Assembly: GCA_950106755.1 (NCBI GenBank)
Contig: OX467082.1
Location: forward strand, 36,766,001 to 36,830,000
DNA from: Climacium dendroides
Lineage: Eukaryota; Streptophyta; Bryopsida; Hypnales; Climaciaceae
Length of the DNA: 64,000 nt
Direction of reading: 5' to 3'
This document shows, one piece after another, positions 48,052 through 61,411 of the stretch. A model generated the notes under the pieces. That model made no database searches. It was not told where the DNA came from and saw only the letters and a list, made by a program, of their open reading frames with translations. The translations under genes were made by a program, and so were the position numbers. How positions within the stretch are numbered: position 1 is the first letter of the stretch; each line of letters begins with the position of its first letter.

Positions 48052-48936
48052 AATAGTTGACTATTGGACTTTAATTGAATAGTGTTTCTTGCAATGGTAA
48101 GCCTAAAGGCTTGTCCAAACTAAAATGGCCTACTCTTTATATATTTGTGGATTTAGTGCTTGAAGATGAGCATATTAGCAAAGATTAGGGTTTCTACAAT
48201 ATTTGGGGCATGGACTTCAAGAATATTTTCAAGATATTGGAGAATTGTTTTGAGTCAAACTCAAAATTTTGTACTTGCTGAAGAAGTGCATTGTATGTAT
48301 TCTAGCACATATAAGCTCATTTGTTGTATTTTAGAATCATGCACAATGTATTAGACAATGAATCTAGCATGAGAAAAGTGATTGCCATAGGTTGGATCTT
48401 TGACTTTTCTGAAGAATTAATTCTATGACTCATTTTTTATGCTTGTCAAATGTGTAGTTATCCACCAATTAGAGTTAGTGTAGATGTAGATAGGGACAAG
48501 TCGACAAATGCCAATGAGCTACTTAATGGTGCAATTTTCTTATATGGTTCTGAATTTTGAAGCTTACTCAATGTCTAGACATCTATGGTGAGGGTATTTA
48601 ATGAATGTTCATAACCTTCATTGACAAGAGAAGAATATTGTAGTTGAGATTTTATACATTGTCAAGCTTAATTTTATAGTTTGGTATAGTGCAAATTGTG
48701 TATACTAGGGGCCCATCACTTTCACTCACGGATTTCTTGCAAGAGCACAAATCCCTTGATTCTACTTTTGGTTCCAGAATTGTGTGGTACATTTATACTT
48801 AGGTGCTTATTGTGTAAAAATCCCACTTCAAAAAGACATGTTTTAGGATTATTAAATGGTGATTATACAACAATGTTCCTTTAAATATGTTGGAATGACT
48901 CTTGTAATCCATTCACATAACATTCTAAAGGGGTTA
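48052..48936. other. AT-rich intergenic DNA
   Basis: No supported gene; frames at 48160-48354 and 48696-48884 are short and lack motifs. Confidence 0.4.
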
Positions 48937-49097
48937 AGGTAGGAGACATAATTTGTGCCACAATTGAGAAACCATCTTGTTTGGGTAACAACATATCAAT
49001 TGTATTGTATAATTCAAACTTTCAAACGTACTCTCCTATTGCACAATGATCCAAAAATGGTATGAAAGGCACATGGCACAAATTATATCTCCTACCT
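48937..49097. mobile_element. 161 bp TA-flanked MITE, AGGTA-type
   Basis: The left end TA|aggtaggagacataatttg (then tgcca) and the inverted right end TA|aggtaggagatataatttg (then tgcca) match at 23 of 24 bases. The interior also carries partly complementary AT-rich DNA. Too small to encode anything. Confidence 0.85.
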
Positions 49098-49099
49098 TA

Positions 49100-50409
49100 T
49101 TTTTCAATGAGTTACACTATTGAATGAGGCTTGATATGCAAAAATATTATATTACAACAAGGAAGAGCCCCCATAGGTCTAGATGAGATCAATAGACTTT
49201 GCTATTGAAGTCTTCTTAGTGAAGTCCAAACTGATATGAGGGGGGTTTATTTCATTTACTTGATGGAGTGTAGAATCATTCTAAGATTTTGTAGCAATTT
49301 AACGATTTTATCTACTAAAGAAGGTGGAATATATTTCTTTAAAATTTCTTACACCAAAGCCTCCACGGTAGTGAAAGAAAAAAGAGAGTTACATACTATA
49401 TATATGTACAATATATAGTCCAATATCATTTGTACTAGTTTTTTGAGACTTTACATGGAATCCTAGGCAAACCTACTCTTAAATCATTCTAACCTAAATA
49501 AGAAAGTCAATATTCTTCTTCTTCAATTGTAGTGCATTTTATTTTTTAGGAAAATTTCTAATCTATTTACCTTTAGCTATGTAAAGTGTGATTTTGACTT
49601 TGCTTTCTATTAGTAATTACTACATATCTTTGTTGGTTACTATTATCTATGTATTTAATTTTTTAATTTTTTAATTTAAGCCCTTATTTATACCTTTAGA
49701 TAAATTTTTGCACTTTTTAATTCAGTATTTTAGTATTTATTTAAGGAATTTTCAATTAATTTACTTTAGAATGGTTAAAAATATATACATATATGTTATC
49801 TTTTATACATTAAAAGTTAATTTAGCTACCCTATAAATTAATGAATATTCTAAAATGTCCTATGTATTTGGATTCTTAGTCATCTATTACAATGTTGGGA
49901 CTACATAACTCATAGAGGATTACATATTTCAATTTTTAAATGGAATTACATGTAGACAAGTATCAACCATCCATGCAACTGTTTAATTTAATTTGTTCCA
50001 CAACTTGGATTTGGTTACTGCCTATAACCACCCATTAATACTACTTCTACTTGGCTTTTCTTCCAAACTTATGCACAAATAGAAAAACACAAGTATAGGG
50101 GTTCTGTAACAAACCTCCCACAGGTTTGCCACCAACTCTCAAATAATTAATATAATAAGGCTCACCACCCAACCATAGAGAAGAGATCACTCAAGAAGTG
50201 TCGCACCTTCTCACCCCCGAGCCTTTCTATACTATTTCCTTTCCAAAGGAACTAGAGTCTATCTCAAGTCCTTTTTACTTTCTATTCCAAATTTAGATCT
50301 AACTCATAGATCTTTCTATCCTTCTATCCTTTTACTCCTATATCTAGAGTAAAGATATTTTATTACCATCTAAATACGGCATAGTAATCTACTTCTAGTG
50401 CACCTCATC
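49100..50409. other. AT-rich intergenic DNA
   Basis: No gene or clear element. The stretch from about 50100 (ttctgtaacaaacctcccac) to 50400 could be part of an old LTR, but I cannot find a matching second copy. Confidence 0.35.
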
Positions 50410-50632
50410 TTGAGTTGTCTAACTCTTGTACACATGTTCTCAATTTGGAGCGGTCTGACTCCAATGCACTAAATATGGAGCTGTCTAACTCCAGTGCACA
50501 TGTTCTCAATCTGGAGCGGTCTGACTCCAGTGCACTAAATATGGAACTGTCTAACTCCAGTGCACATGTTCTCAATCTGGAGCGGTCTGACTCCAGTGCA
50601 TCCATCCTCAACTGGGAGTTGTCTGACTCCTC
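50410..50632. repeat. Tandem array of 66 bp units built from 33 bp palindromic halves
   Basis: The small palindrome ggagcggtctgactcc starts at 50447, 50513 and 50579 (spacing 66). A sister palindrome ggagctgtctaactcc lies midway. Because 66 and 33 are multiples of three, both strands stay open: a 22-residue repeat on plus (LERSDSSALNMELSNSSAHV...) and another on minus. Palindromes read alike on both strands, so this openness is not evidence of a protein. Confidence 0.9.
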
Positions 50633-53600
50633 TCATCCTCTGCTTACACACTACCACATGTGATTAGAAGATTTCATTCATCCATCCATCATCTTAAGTT
50701 ACCTTATAGGTTCATTTAATAATTACAAAATAACCGATTTATTGTTATGTAACTAATGTCACTTTTCAAATTTAGTATTATATTTTAAAATCAAATATAT
50801 CTAATTTTGAATTATATAGTATAATATTATTCTTATTTCCAAATATAGTAATTTGGTTCTTAGTCCTTTATTGATACTTTTGACAAGATGAATGTTATCC
50901 TTGTCACATCCCTATCTCTTTGGGGTGTCTGAAGTGCCTTAATTAGTAAGGGAATCTTGAGGGTGATTTCCCAAGCCTTGTAAGAGCTTAAAAAGGGAGA
51001 AATGGATGTCTCTTGAGTAAATAGGGCACAATAGCACCCTAGATTTAAAAGGTATGATGGTGAATCATATATACTTGGAAAGCCCTTGAGAATACGCATT
51101 CAACTGTTCAAAGAACGTATAATTTGGACTTATGAACTAAAAGTTATGGCTGTTCAAAGTTGGTAGTGTCTTGATGACGCTGGGACACTGAAGGGCTAGG
51201 AGTGAAAGGTTTTTCAATAAATTCTTCATGAAAATATATCATGTAGTATATTATTGAAGAGCTAAGAACACAAGGAAGTTAGAATAAAAAGCATTATGAG
51301 GTTCTAAGCTATGAACCAAAAGTTATGGCTAAGAGAAGGACTGTGGCAAAAGCGTGACGTCTCTCCCAATGAGCCCGAATCTTTGGAGGACTATAACTTT
51401 GTGAGAACTTGTTTAAATGAGACGAGTGAGCAGTCCATCGGCATCTATTCATCATATATATATCCAAAATGGTCTCAGATGTGGGATTTGGAGCTATGAC
51501 TACAAAGTTACACCGTTTGGAAGTCCAAATGGGGGTGTAACGTTGTGATTTTGGTTGGAATCGGGTGGTCTTCCATGACCAAAGTGTATTTGGGGACCTC
51601 CTTCGACCTAGGAAAGAGAGTTGTCAAAAGCCACAGAATCTTCGCGTCTAGAAAGTATAGTAAACTCAGAAAAGCAATTTAGAATAATGTCATTAAAGAA
51701 TTTTTTTTTACTAAGTGCCACTACTTTTAATCCTATATTAATGAAACTTCCTATGTTAATATACAACTCTGGATAAAAGACTAAGGCAATAGCTAGATAA
51801 AATAACAAATTTGATTAATCTACCTACAAACGTAGCAAATACAAAATGGATTTAGGATGGAGCTAGAATGACATTTAAAGACAGGGAGTAGTGCCTCCAC
51901 CGGTTACCTCACCAGATACTTAGACATCAATGGAAGTTCCATGTCACCAAGTGACATGTCCGATGTTATGTGTGAAATGTGTGTTAGGAGACTAGGGGAC
52001 TAGGACTTGGTAACATTGTAGGTGCGTGGCATTTGCAGTGTTAGTGAGTTGTGATTCAAGTAACATTGAAAGTGGAGTCCATTAATTAGGAGTTGTAAGG
52101 GGTTATTTGGGTCAGAATAATCTTGATTCTGCTTAGTATTTTGTAGTTGATCAAATATTCTAAACAATGATTTAGATTTGGTCAAATTTTTATACAAATG
52201 TATATTCTATCACCTAATCAAATACTAAGATAATATTTTTAACATAATACACATAATTTTTTAATCATTTTTTTAAATTATATTATGGTCAAATTAGTCT
52301 AGTTAACTTTGTATGTATCACATTTGAATGTAAAAATGCTTAACAATATAGTCTTCTACATCAAATTTTCTCAATATGCATGAAGAATAAGGTACCAAAA
52401 TCTAAATTTTTTCTCTTTTCCACCAAGGGACAAATTTGGCTATATAGAGGTATCCCAAAATTAGATAGTCTTGATTAGGAGCACAACTTTGAAGGAGTGC
52501 AACTTGCAATGAATTTCATATCACCCAAGGTCTTTGACTAACCTCTTTGATCATTCTTCTAGTTCATAACACTCTTAATCTTGCTCTAAAACTCTAGAAC
52601 TTTTATACTGCATCCAATCTTCATGACAATTTTTTGGACTAGCCCTCCTTCATTCACACTAGATTCTTCTCATTGCTAAGTGATCCAAAACCATTAGAAA
52701 AAAGAGCCCTCAAAGAGGCTATGAGTTCCTAAACAATAAAGAACACTAGCAAAAATTTAATTAAATAAATTAAATATTTTAATTTTTTTTAAATTGAAAA
52801 ATCGGCCAATGAACTACAAGGCTTGATTAGCATGGGATAGTTCAATTCAATAATTGAAAAAATATTTGAAAAATTATAAAATTTTGAAATCTTATGTGGT
52901 ATAAGTGTAACCATGTCAGACTATTTTTTTTAAATTCTTTTAAAATTATATATATACATATAATTTTAAAAAGTTTTAGTGGCCAGTGTTCATTATTAAA
53001 TAGTGGCCACAATCCTTCAAAAATGGGCTATGAGTTCTATTGAGGGGAACTTTTCAAAGGGAGACAACCATTTTTTTTCTAATAAAAATTGTGCTCCACT
53101 CCTTCTGATCACCTATAGTGATCTAATTTGTTTAATTTGTTTAGAACTCAAATGGATGCTATTCAATCTTGGTCCAATCTCCACAATTGATAGCTAAATT
53201 TTAATCTCTCTGTGCTCCCAACCTCATAGTACTCAAACAATTACGCAACTCCGCCCAAAATTTTCAATCTTGCAAGATTGCTCGCAATCTCATGTTATAG
53301 ACACTAGAAATCACAACAACAACCTCAAATTGCAACTAGATGATTAAGAGCTTTGGTAGCTTCTCATGAACGCTCTTTTCAAATTTCAAACCTTCGATCT
53401 CAAATCTCTCCTAAACAATTTCACCACTTTGTTGTAGAATATTTTACTACCAAATACACAACTTGTAGAACACCCAAACACCAAATGTTTGTAGTCTTGA
53501 CTTCCATTATCCAACAAAGCATGCAATCAATTGCATAAATTGACATCAAGAACCAAGTATAAGATATTCAAATGCAACACAGACAAACTTTAGTCTTTAA

Positions 53601-53772
53601 TTCACAAGAACATGAGACAAGATGAGGAAAACAATGAATATAAAGATATTAATATAAATTCACTATGAGCTTTCTAGACACTACCAAAAATTTCCATTTT
53701 TTAAAACCTATTTACATTGTTTTGTAGATGGTCATGACCCTTCCCAAGGGATGTTGTGACCATTCATTTTTT
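50633..53772. other. AT-rich intergenic DNA
   Basis: No gene. A moderately GC-richer part at 51100-51620 contains two copies of 'ctatgaac(t/c)aaaagttatggct' (about 51132 and 51308), suggesting relic retrotransposon sequence. I can identify no domain or LTR pair. Confidence 0.4.
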
Positions 53773-53780
53773 TATTTTTA

Positions 53781-53857
53781 TTTTTTACTTTATACATTTT
53801 TTACTTTATACATTTTTTACTTTATACATTTTTTACTTTATATATTTTTTACTTTTG
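53781..53857. repeat. Minisatellite, unit 16 bp
   Basis: The unit ttttttactttataca repeats about 4.5 times, the last copy changed to tatata. Confidence 0.85.
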
Positions 53858-53946
53858 TTTATTTTTATCCCCCATGGTAATACCTCTAAATCCATTATAC
53901 ATTTAATAATCTATTCAAAGTTATTTTTATTTATATGTGTTTTCAA

Positions 53947-53950
<4 letters not shown>

Positions 53951-54012
<62 letters not shown>
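53951..54012. repeat. (TA)n microsatellite, 31 units
   Basis: An uninterrupted TA dinucleotide run of about 62 bases. Confidence 0.98.
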
Positions 54013-54017
<5 letters not shown>

Positions 54018-54978
54018 TCTTGGAAACTCAAATAGAGATTTTCTAATTTAGTTTTTCTATACTACAATAACTTTGGAAGGACAAACAAGGGGGTTGGTTT
54101 ACATTGGCCTTAACACTCCAATGTTCAAACTCTAAACAATAAAAAAAGAAGTTCTAGGGACTTTTTAGATCACAAAATTTCTTACCAATGCACGACTTTT
54201 TGTATGATGAATTTGATGAAATTGAGGTAAATAAGGAGCTGTAACGATAGAGGAAAAAAAGTATTCAGGCGGTAACTCAAGGAGTTAAAACGCTGCTTTG
54301 ACTCCGCAGGGCCCACGCGCGTCTTGTGGGCCGCGGGAGCGCCTCCCCAAACTGCATGCCACGGACGTCACTGGCGCGCCTGACTACGGTCTGTGGCGGG
54401 GCTTCTGCTGCGTCGCTGCCCCCACTGGAGGCGGCCTCAAGCCACCCCTCTCTCAAGCCGAAGAAAAGGACGCAGAAGCCGAAGACCGACGCCGTTCACC
54501 TACTCTTCCGATTGTCTCATCATCTTCGCCCGCACCTTCGCCGTCCCCTTTGTCTGGCTGACTCAGGGATCGCTCTCGTCAGTTGGTGTTGTGTTCAATT
54601 GCTTGCGGCTGCTCCTCCTGCACCGTCGGATAAGTGAAGGAATGTGATCTGAAATTCCGCCCTTCACCGCCATCGCCAGCCACCAGTTGAGGTCGGCCTG
54701 GAGGGCCTTCAGTTTGGGGTGGAAAGCGAAAGGTGACGCGCGGGGACCAACCAGTTGGTGCCGCTTGTGGGAGTCTTGTGGCTTCGTTCTTTAAGCAACC
54801 AACCACTTTCTGACGGACTCATCTTTTTCCTACGGCTGGCTGACGGAGTCGATCGCAATTGAGGAGCCACACCAAGCCAGTTTTTTCTCATTCTCGATTC
54901 CCGTCTCTGTTCGTACGAGTTAGGTGTTGTGAGTGAGGTTGCGAGTGTTGGGGTTTCAATTGCTTGTGTTTCAAAGCC
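54013..54978. other. Upstream region of RIBA
   Basis: 54013-54290 is AT-rich and contains an isolated terminus-like motif 'gggttggtttac' near 54090 (family R1 end). From 54295 the DNA is GC-rich and runs into the RIBA start, so it probably includes promoter and leader. A frame at 54326-54637 (with MPRTSLARLTTVCGGASAAS) resembles a transit peptide but has no matching downstream exon, and I do not call it. Confidence 0.4.
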
Positions 54979-57900
54979 ATGTCTCGATTCTCGACGGAGT
55001 TGGTGCACGAATGGCGCGCTTCGGTCCCTCTGCAGTCGTCGTCCGTGGGCAGCAGCAGCAGGAGCAGCAGCAGCAGCACGGCGGGGGTGTCACGGTAAGC
55101 GGTTTGGGTGTCCATCTTGTTTAGGGTCAATTTGGGATTCGCACTGCGGAATTTCCTGGTTTGGCGGGGTCGTGGAGTGGTCCACTGTTGTATCACTTGC
55201 TTTCGATAGGGTTTAGGGTTTTGGACACTCGTGGCGACTTTCCTTGGCTTGGGAAGCCAGTGAGCGGGAGTGGATGTGTTGTCGTTTGCCACTTGAGTTG
55301 CTGCACATTGGCTTCCCTGCCATCTACTGCTCTGCGATCACCGCCCTTGTTTCTCAGTCTCGTGAGATTCAACCAATTGAGAAAAGAGAGAGAATGAGGG
55401 ACTGACTTTTGTGGCGGATTCGTTTGCAGCAATTGCAGAGTGAAGTTGAGAAGCGGGAGGGTTGCGCCTTGGACGGTTGAGAAAGAACTTGCAGCTTTAT
55501 CCGTGTCAGGGTTGCGCAACAAGGCGCACAAAGCAGCGGGCGGCAGTTTTAGGTCCTCTGTAACCTGCAAGGGCACCAACGGTGCACATGTCAGTTTTGG
55601 CAGCACCAAGAACACTGCTGTGGTAGGACTTGACTCCGAAGACCTGACGCTCGATGTCGCGACGACGCTTACCGAGAGGCCCTCGTTGGGCAAATCAGGA
55701 ATTGCTCAGCGCCGAGGAGCTGATTTTGAGCAGGATTCCGATGAGAAGCCCGGGGAAGGATTTGCTACTATTGAAGAAGCAGTGGAGGCTATCAAGGAAG
55801 GCAAGGTATGCTCGTCATCCTTGTTTTTTGATGTGGTAATGGCGGTCATGTTTGTTGCAAATCTGTGCTTAACGCTGCTAAAGGCGTCGCAATTGCAGCT
55901 GAGAAGAATGCTCTACCGGAATTTTATTTCAATTGGGTGTGCCAGTTTTCACCCGTGGTTTTCTCACCTGTTTTTACTCCAGTTTGTGTTGGTCGTGGAC
56001 GACGAGAACCGAGAGAATGAAGGCGACCTTATTATGGCAGGCTCATTGGTGACTCCGCGAGCGATGGCGTTCTTAGTGAGGCATAGTACCGGTATCGTTT
56101 GTGTATCCATGAAAGGCGAGGATTTGGATAGGCTTGGTCTCCCTCTGATGGTGCCTCCAGAAGAAAATTCCGAGTGTATGAAGACCGCCTTCACCTGGAC
56201 TGTGGTAAGTTAGCCTGCCTCCAATTCTGGTCGATCTGCACTCAAAACAATAGAGATTTTGTTCTTTGAGACGTTTCAGAATTACTCGCTCGATTCAAAC
56301 GGGAGTTTAGTATCAGTTGAGTTTTTAGTATCGTGGGAGTAAAGATTTGAAGTAGGAAGGTCTGAATTCTGACATTGTCATGTAGACATTCATAATTGGT
56401 TTAGTCAAATGATGCGGACTGTCGGCTTGCTCGTTACAGTTTTCCTGATTAGAGTTTCCAATGATGTGAAACAGTATTACATTGTAGCGTTCTTGGTCAT
56501 TGGAATCCTGTGAAAAGAGTAATTAGTAACTGGACGAGGTCTATTTCTGTATTTTGGTGTTGTAGACGCTGTTCTTGAACTGTTAACACTTGGGACGTAC
56601 TACTAGAGATTAGCTGTATTGTCAGTTTGTGCTATCAGTTGATGAAATGCATTCCTGGCGAGGCCTTGAAAGGCCAATGTGATTGCCAACTCTTTTTTCT
56701 TTTGGTTTTTGTGCATGGTTGTTTGATTAGCTGGATTAACTGAATTTCTGCAAACAGGACGCAAAGCATGGAACGACAACAGGTGTGTCAGCATCGGATC
56801 GGTGCCAGACAATAAGGGCACTGGCGTCACCAGATTCGGGTCCTAGAGATTTCGTTGCACCTGGCCACGTCTTTCCCCTGAGATATCGTGAAGGTCAGAA
56901 TATTTCTTTTTTAGAAAGCACTTGCACTTGCACTTGCACTTGCACGCTTAGTTTGACAAGCCCACTGAAGGGTACGGTACGCCACAAATTTGCTACTGTA
57001 TAAAAATTTTAGCGTTTTACTTGATCGTACTTAAAATCTCTGGTGTACTTCTGCAACCTTTGAAAACCGACGACATGGATCTACATCTTTTGCAGCATAT
57101 GAGTAATCCCAATACTGGAGGTTTTAAGAGTGTTTAATGAGATATCTCACCTCAAGTGGTGATCATCTTGAATGGAGGGATGCGAGCCTTTTAGATTTGG
57201 ATTGGTTCAGGCGAGGGGATGATGTAATTTCTCTCTAACCGTGGGGACGGTTGCGCTCTGGATTCGCAATGCATATTGTATCAATTTATGGAGTCGGTCA
57301 CTCATCTCAAGGGCAGTCATGCTCACAGCCTTTTATGGAAAGTAAAGAAAGGACTTGAAATGCGTCTATGCGCATCAAATTGTAGCACTGGTTTGTCTTG
57401 ATGATATTTACACCACGGGTTGCTGTGGTGTTCTCCTGCAGGTGGGGTGTTGAAAAGGAGAGGGCATACCGAGGCAGCACTAGATTTAACCGAACTTGCT
57501 GGACTACGTCCTGCTGGAGTCCTATGTGAGGTTGTCAATGACGAGGATGGCTCAATGGCCCGCCTTCCATATTTGATGAAATTCGCCAAGCGTCATGGGT
57601 TCCCTTTAATATCAATCGATGCCCTTGTCAAGTATTTTCCTTTCCTTCACGACTTCCTCGTGCATTATTCGTGTCAAACTTTGAGCCTGAGCTGATTTTT
57701 GCTTTATCCGTTCGTCAAAACTGTAAATGTAGTGAACTTTCTTTGATGGGATGTAATATTCTGCAGGTAGTTGCACACTTGATACAGTTTCTTTCCAGAT
57801 CTTTGGGACATTATTCAGAAGTGAGGCCTTTGGCATTTCTTCAACTGTAGTTAGGAGTGCAATCAACAGTGTGCATGATATGGGTATATACGTTGGCAAT

Positions 57901-59133
57901 TGCTGATGAAAGGTTTGCATCTTTGCAGATTCAAGGAGGCCAAGAAATCGGGTTTGGTGAAGAAATCGGGTTTGGTGAAGCGCACGGCGAGTGCAAGACT
58001 CCCCACTGAGTATGGGGAATTTCAAGTGTTCAGCTATGTATCCAATGATGGCTTGGAACACGCTGCTCTTGTTGAGGTACGCTTGGGTCTTATTGAGTCT
58101 TGGAACCCTGTTGGCATGCTAATAGTTTATGCTGTGTGATTTACTATGGATATCTTCAGATAGCTTCTAAATTGTTAATGAATGCTGCTTTACTCTTGGG
58201 CCGATGAGTTCTGTCAGGCTTTCATTTTAAAGTAGTATTTGAGAAGAAGTATTTTGTTTTGTATCTTAAACCCACTCTTTTATTTCTCATGTGACTCTAC
58301 AGGGTGACATAAGCAGTGGGTTGGAAGTCTATGTGAGAATACATTCGGAGTGCTTGACTGGTGATGTGTTTCGCTCGACTCGTTGTGATTGCGGGAGCCA
58401 GCTGTCCGACTCTCTGTCCTTTATAAAAAAGATGGGTAGGGGTGTTGTGGTTTACATGCGAGGTCATGAAGGCCGGGGAATTGGTCTTGGACATAAGATG
58501 AGGGCTTACAACCTGCAAGATGCTGGCTCGGACACCGTAGAGGCAAATCTTCAACTTGGACTTCCTGTTGATTCACGAGAATATGGAATCAGTGCTCAGG
58601 TAATCTAATGCTGCTTTATTTTCAAATTCTGATTCTGCTGTATGATTTTAGTTCAGAGTTTGGATCTGGTACCGAGCATATCGTACTTCCAGACAAAATT
58701 GCTAGAGCAAGCGATTTAGTTGGTGCTTTGCTATTGTAGCAAATTCTTTAAAGCCTATCTGCTAGTTTTCCTTAAGGGCGAGGTTGCTTTCTGATAGGTT
58801 AACTTGTTTTTGTGTGTCGTCATATATCTATGGAGTTATTGAGATGGATTTGTGTTCCGTGATCAGATTTTGCAAGATCTTGGTGTTAAGACAATTACGT
58901 TGCTTAGCAATAATCCGGCCAAGGTGAAGGCTTTGAAGGACCTTGGCATTCGTGTCAATGAGCGAAGGTCAATATTTTCTCCAGTGACGAAGGAGAATCG
59001 ACGGTACTTGGAAACCAAACGCATCAAAATGGGACACATGTATACGTCTAGGTTGCCAGCTGTAGGGTCAGAGATTGATTTTGACACTGCAGAGGACAGT
59101 TCGATAAGTGACGATTCCGACAGGGCAACGTAG
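54979..59133 (+). CDS. RIBA: RIBA: bifunctional DHBP synthase / GTP cyclohydrolase II
   Basis: Eight exons: 54979-55094, 55430-55805, 55983-56204, 56758-56893, 57442-57631, 57929-58076, 58303-58599 and 58867-59133 (1752 bases, 583 residues). The first about 145 residues are a Ser-rich plastid transit region. The DHBP synthase half (about 150-345) turns ribulose 5-phosphate into 3,4-dihydroxy-2-butanone 4-phosphate. It has the acidic loop [38 protein letters not shown] and PGHVFPLR. The GTP cyclohydrolase II half (about 350-555) opens GTP. Its zinc cysteines are Cys413, Cys424 and Cys426 (HSECLTG...RCDCG), with [12 protein letters not shown] and SNNPAK also present. Both halves keep key residues, so both reactions are likely. 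Linker residues include a duplicated KSGLVK. The tail after MGHMY is acidic. The in-frame start at 54979 agrees with the exon 2 phase. Confidence 0.95.
55050..55078 (+). repeat. AGC trinucleotide run in RIBA exon 1
   Basis: An imperfect cagcag/agcagc run encodes Ser residues of the predicted transit peptide. In the alternative frame it would encode Gln. It is a likely length-polymorphic site. Confidence 0.85.
56919..56946 (+). repeat. Hexanucleotide repeat in RIBA intron 4
   Basis: The unit cacttg repeats about four and a half times. It lies shortly after the exon 4 donor at 56894. Confidence 0.85.
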
Positions 59134-61411
59134 ATTTGTTTTCTTTCATTTTTCCTTCTTTTCTTTTTGGTTTCCGGTATACATTCAAGGTTTGTAGATT
59201 TACTTGTACTGCATTTTTCCTGGAACATTTCCAGGTTTTAGTAAGATGACGGATTCAGCAAATGAAACGGAGAACCTGTAGACTAGCAGTCAAAGTGGCC
59301 AAAGTCAGTGTTGCTGGTTGGCAGGCCTTAGTGTACTACTCTCGACTATTTTTTGGTTGTAGTTGTCTGGGTGATGGGTATTGGTTGTTCTTTAGTTTTT
59401 TGGTTGAGAGTTTAAAAATCGGCTGTCTGGAGTCATTCTCTAGACTTGTGTTGGTCTCTCCAAAGGACCGAATCAAATGAGTGGTTTCTCCGAACACCTG
59501 AATGGTACAAAAGTTTTGGGGGGGCTTATTTAATATATCTGGACGTGGTTTTTAATTCCTCATTAAGCTCATATGGTACATTGTGCAGAGTTTTTGTGAT
59601 TTTTTGGTGCTTTACGTCTGTGCATTATCTAGTGTAACTCCATGTGGCAGTTTCTTGCTCAGGCTTTACACTAACTGAGATCTCGTTTGGCACTCGGGTT
59701 CTTTGAAACTTTGTTTGCTTACTCCTTGCTGTAGGCCATTTTGAAGTGAGTTGAATTTTTTGTTGTTGTGTGCAGTACTGCAATATCAGTTTATAGTGGG
59801 GCTAGATACACAGCATATCGTCTATGTTCACATATCGTCTATGTTTACAGCAACTCTCTCACAATTGTGTTTTATTTCCTTTGTCATGGACAGGTGAGGT
59901 CCACTTCTTGAACGCATTTCAAATCCTAACGTCTCACACGGTAGCGATATGGAAGTCTTGAAGTAATTTCTTCATTTTGACATTCATATGCTCCTGTACC
60001 TGCTCAGGTCTTGCATTATGCTTTTTTTGTTGTTGTTAGAGGGGAATCCATTTCAGAGAACCAAACTATTTCACTTTGAATTCTTGATAATGAGAGCAAA
60101 TTTTAGGTTGGTCTTATTGAGCTTTGTAATCGTTGCCTTGGACCAAACTTGTATGCTGTCTCTGAAGGTTGGCCCTTCCAATCTGCCGGGGTTCTCTTAT
60201 TTTATTTTATTTTATTTAGACAAAAGGTTCAATGCATTCATAGACACCAAGGCACCCTACCATTTTAGGCTAATTGCAGCCCTTTGAACAGTCAAGTAAA
60301 AAAGAATGTGTATTGAGTTTTGTACTTTATTTTGTTCAATCATCATCATTTGTTTACAAAATGAACTAGGAAAGACTCAAATACTTTAGGAGGATTTTGA
60401 AATTGAATGTTCACATTTTAATGTAGAGTTTCCATTCAAGATTTCATTCATCATACAAGTGAAATCTTCATCTTTCTCCACATCAATCTAGAAATTTGTG
60501 TCATCTAAAATTTCAATTGTCCCTACAATAATCTAGAAGCCTATAGTATCCATGCACATTTATTCTATGTCAAGTTAAAATCGCTTGCAAAAAAAACTAA
60601 ATGTCAATATATTGTACATTTTCACACTTGACACAAATCAATATTCACCTAATGTTGTCTTTAATGAATTGTATGTCAAATGAAGCCTCTACTTTACTCC
60701 ATTTAAAACATTTGAAAAATTCAATAAATTATTGTACATTCAAGTTCCATATCAACAATAAAATTTTGTTGTCTTATTGGTAGAGTGACATGCACCTTGA
60801 AATGCAGTTGAATCCAAAAAAATCATTCATTATTAGGAAAACACCCATCATTTCTATGCTTTCATCTATAGAATTGCTTGAAATTATTAAACTTCATCCA
60901 ATATTTGGTACATCACATATTTTCTTGGTATAAATTCAACTAATTAGAAATATTTTTCTCTTAATTTTGATCATGATATTGCAGTATTAACCAGTTCCAA
61001 AATCAAGTCAGATTTTGACCAAAAAAAATGCCAAAAATTTAAAGCTTACTCATTTGTTGTTCGGACCCCACTTTAGGGATGCAGCGCTTCTTCTTCCCAA
61101 GGCCCCAGCCTTGCCCAATTTCGCCTGGGCCTTCGTCTCCAAGTCTCTCCATTCGTCAAGCTTCGGATTTCTTTTGCTTTCTTGTTATGCTTGTTGCTGC
61201 TTGAACGTGAGCTTCGTCGCTGCGCTTGCTCTTCTGCTTCTCCTTGAGCTCCAGTTTCCAAACAAACAGATGCTCTTCCCACTCACCTCAACACAAAGCT
61301 CTTCCAAACTCCAAAAACACACGCTCATTCCACGATCCATACTCCCTTCTCTTGTCGTTTTCCCACACCAATCCCTGAACCTTTTGCTGTTCCCTCTCTC
61401 TTCTCTTCTGT
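59134..61411. other. 3' flank of RIBA and intergenic DNA
   Basis: 59134-60280 is of mixed composition and includes the RIBA 3' untranslated region; no further exon is supported. 60300-61010 is AT-rich. From 61050 the DNA is pyrimidine-rich and probably the leader of the gene at 61412. The 185-codon frame starting at 61015 overlaps this leader in a different frame and looks fortuitous. Confidence 0.45.

Noticed and set aside
54326..54637. A transit-peptide-like frame upstream of RIBA
   Set aside because: No in-phase downstream exon; RIBA has its own well-supported start, so this is probably leader or promoter DNA.
55806..55982. Read-through of RIBA exon 2 into exon 3 as one 257-codon frame
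   Set aside because: The intervening 177 bases begin gtatgc and end ccag and do not fit the conserved DHBP synthase sequence; removing them joins IKEGK to [12 protein letters not shown] exactly.
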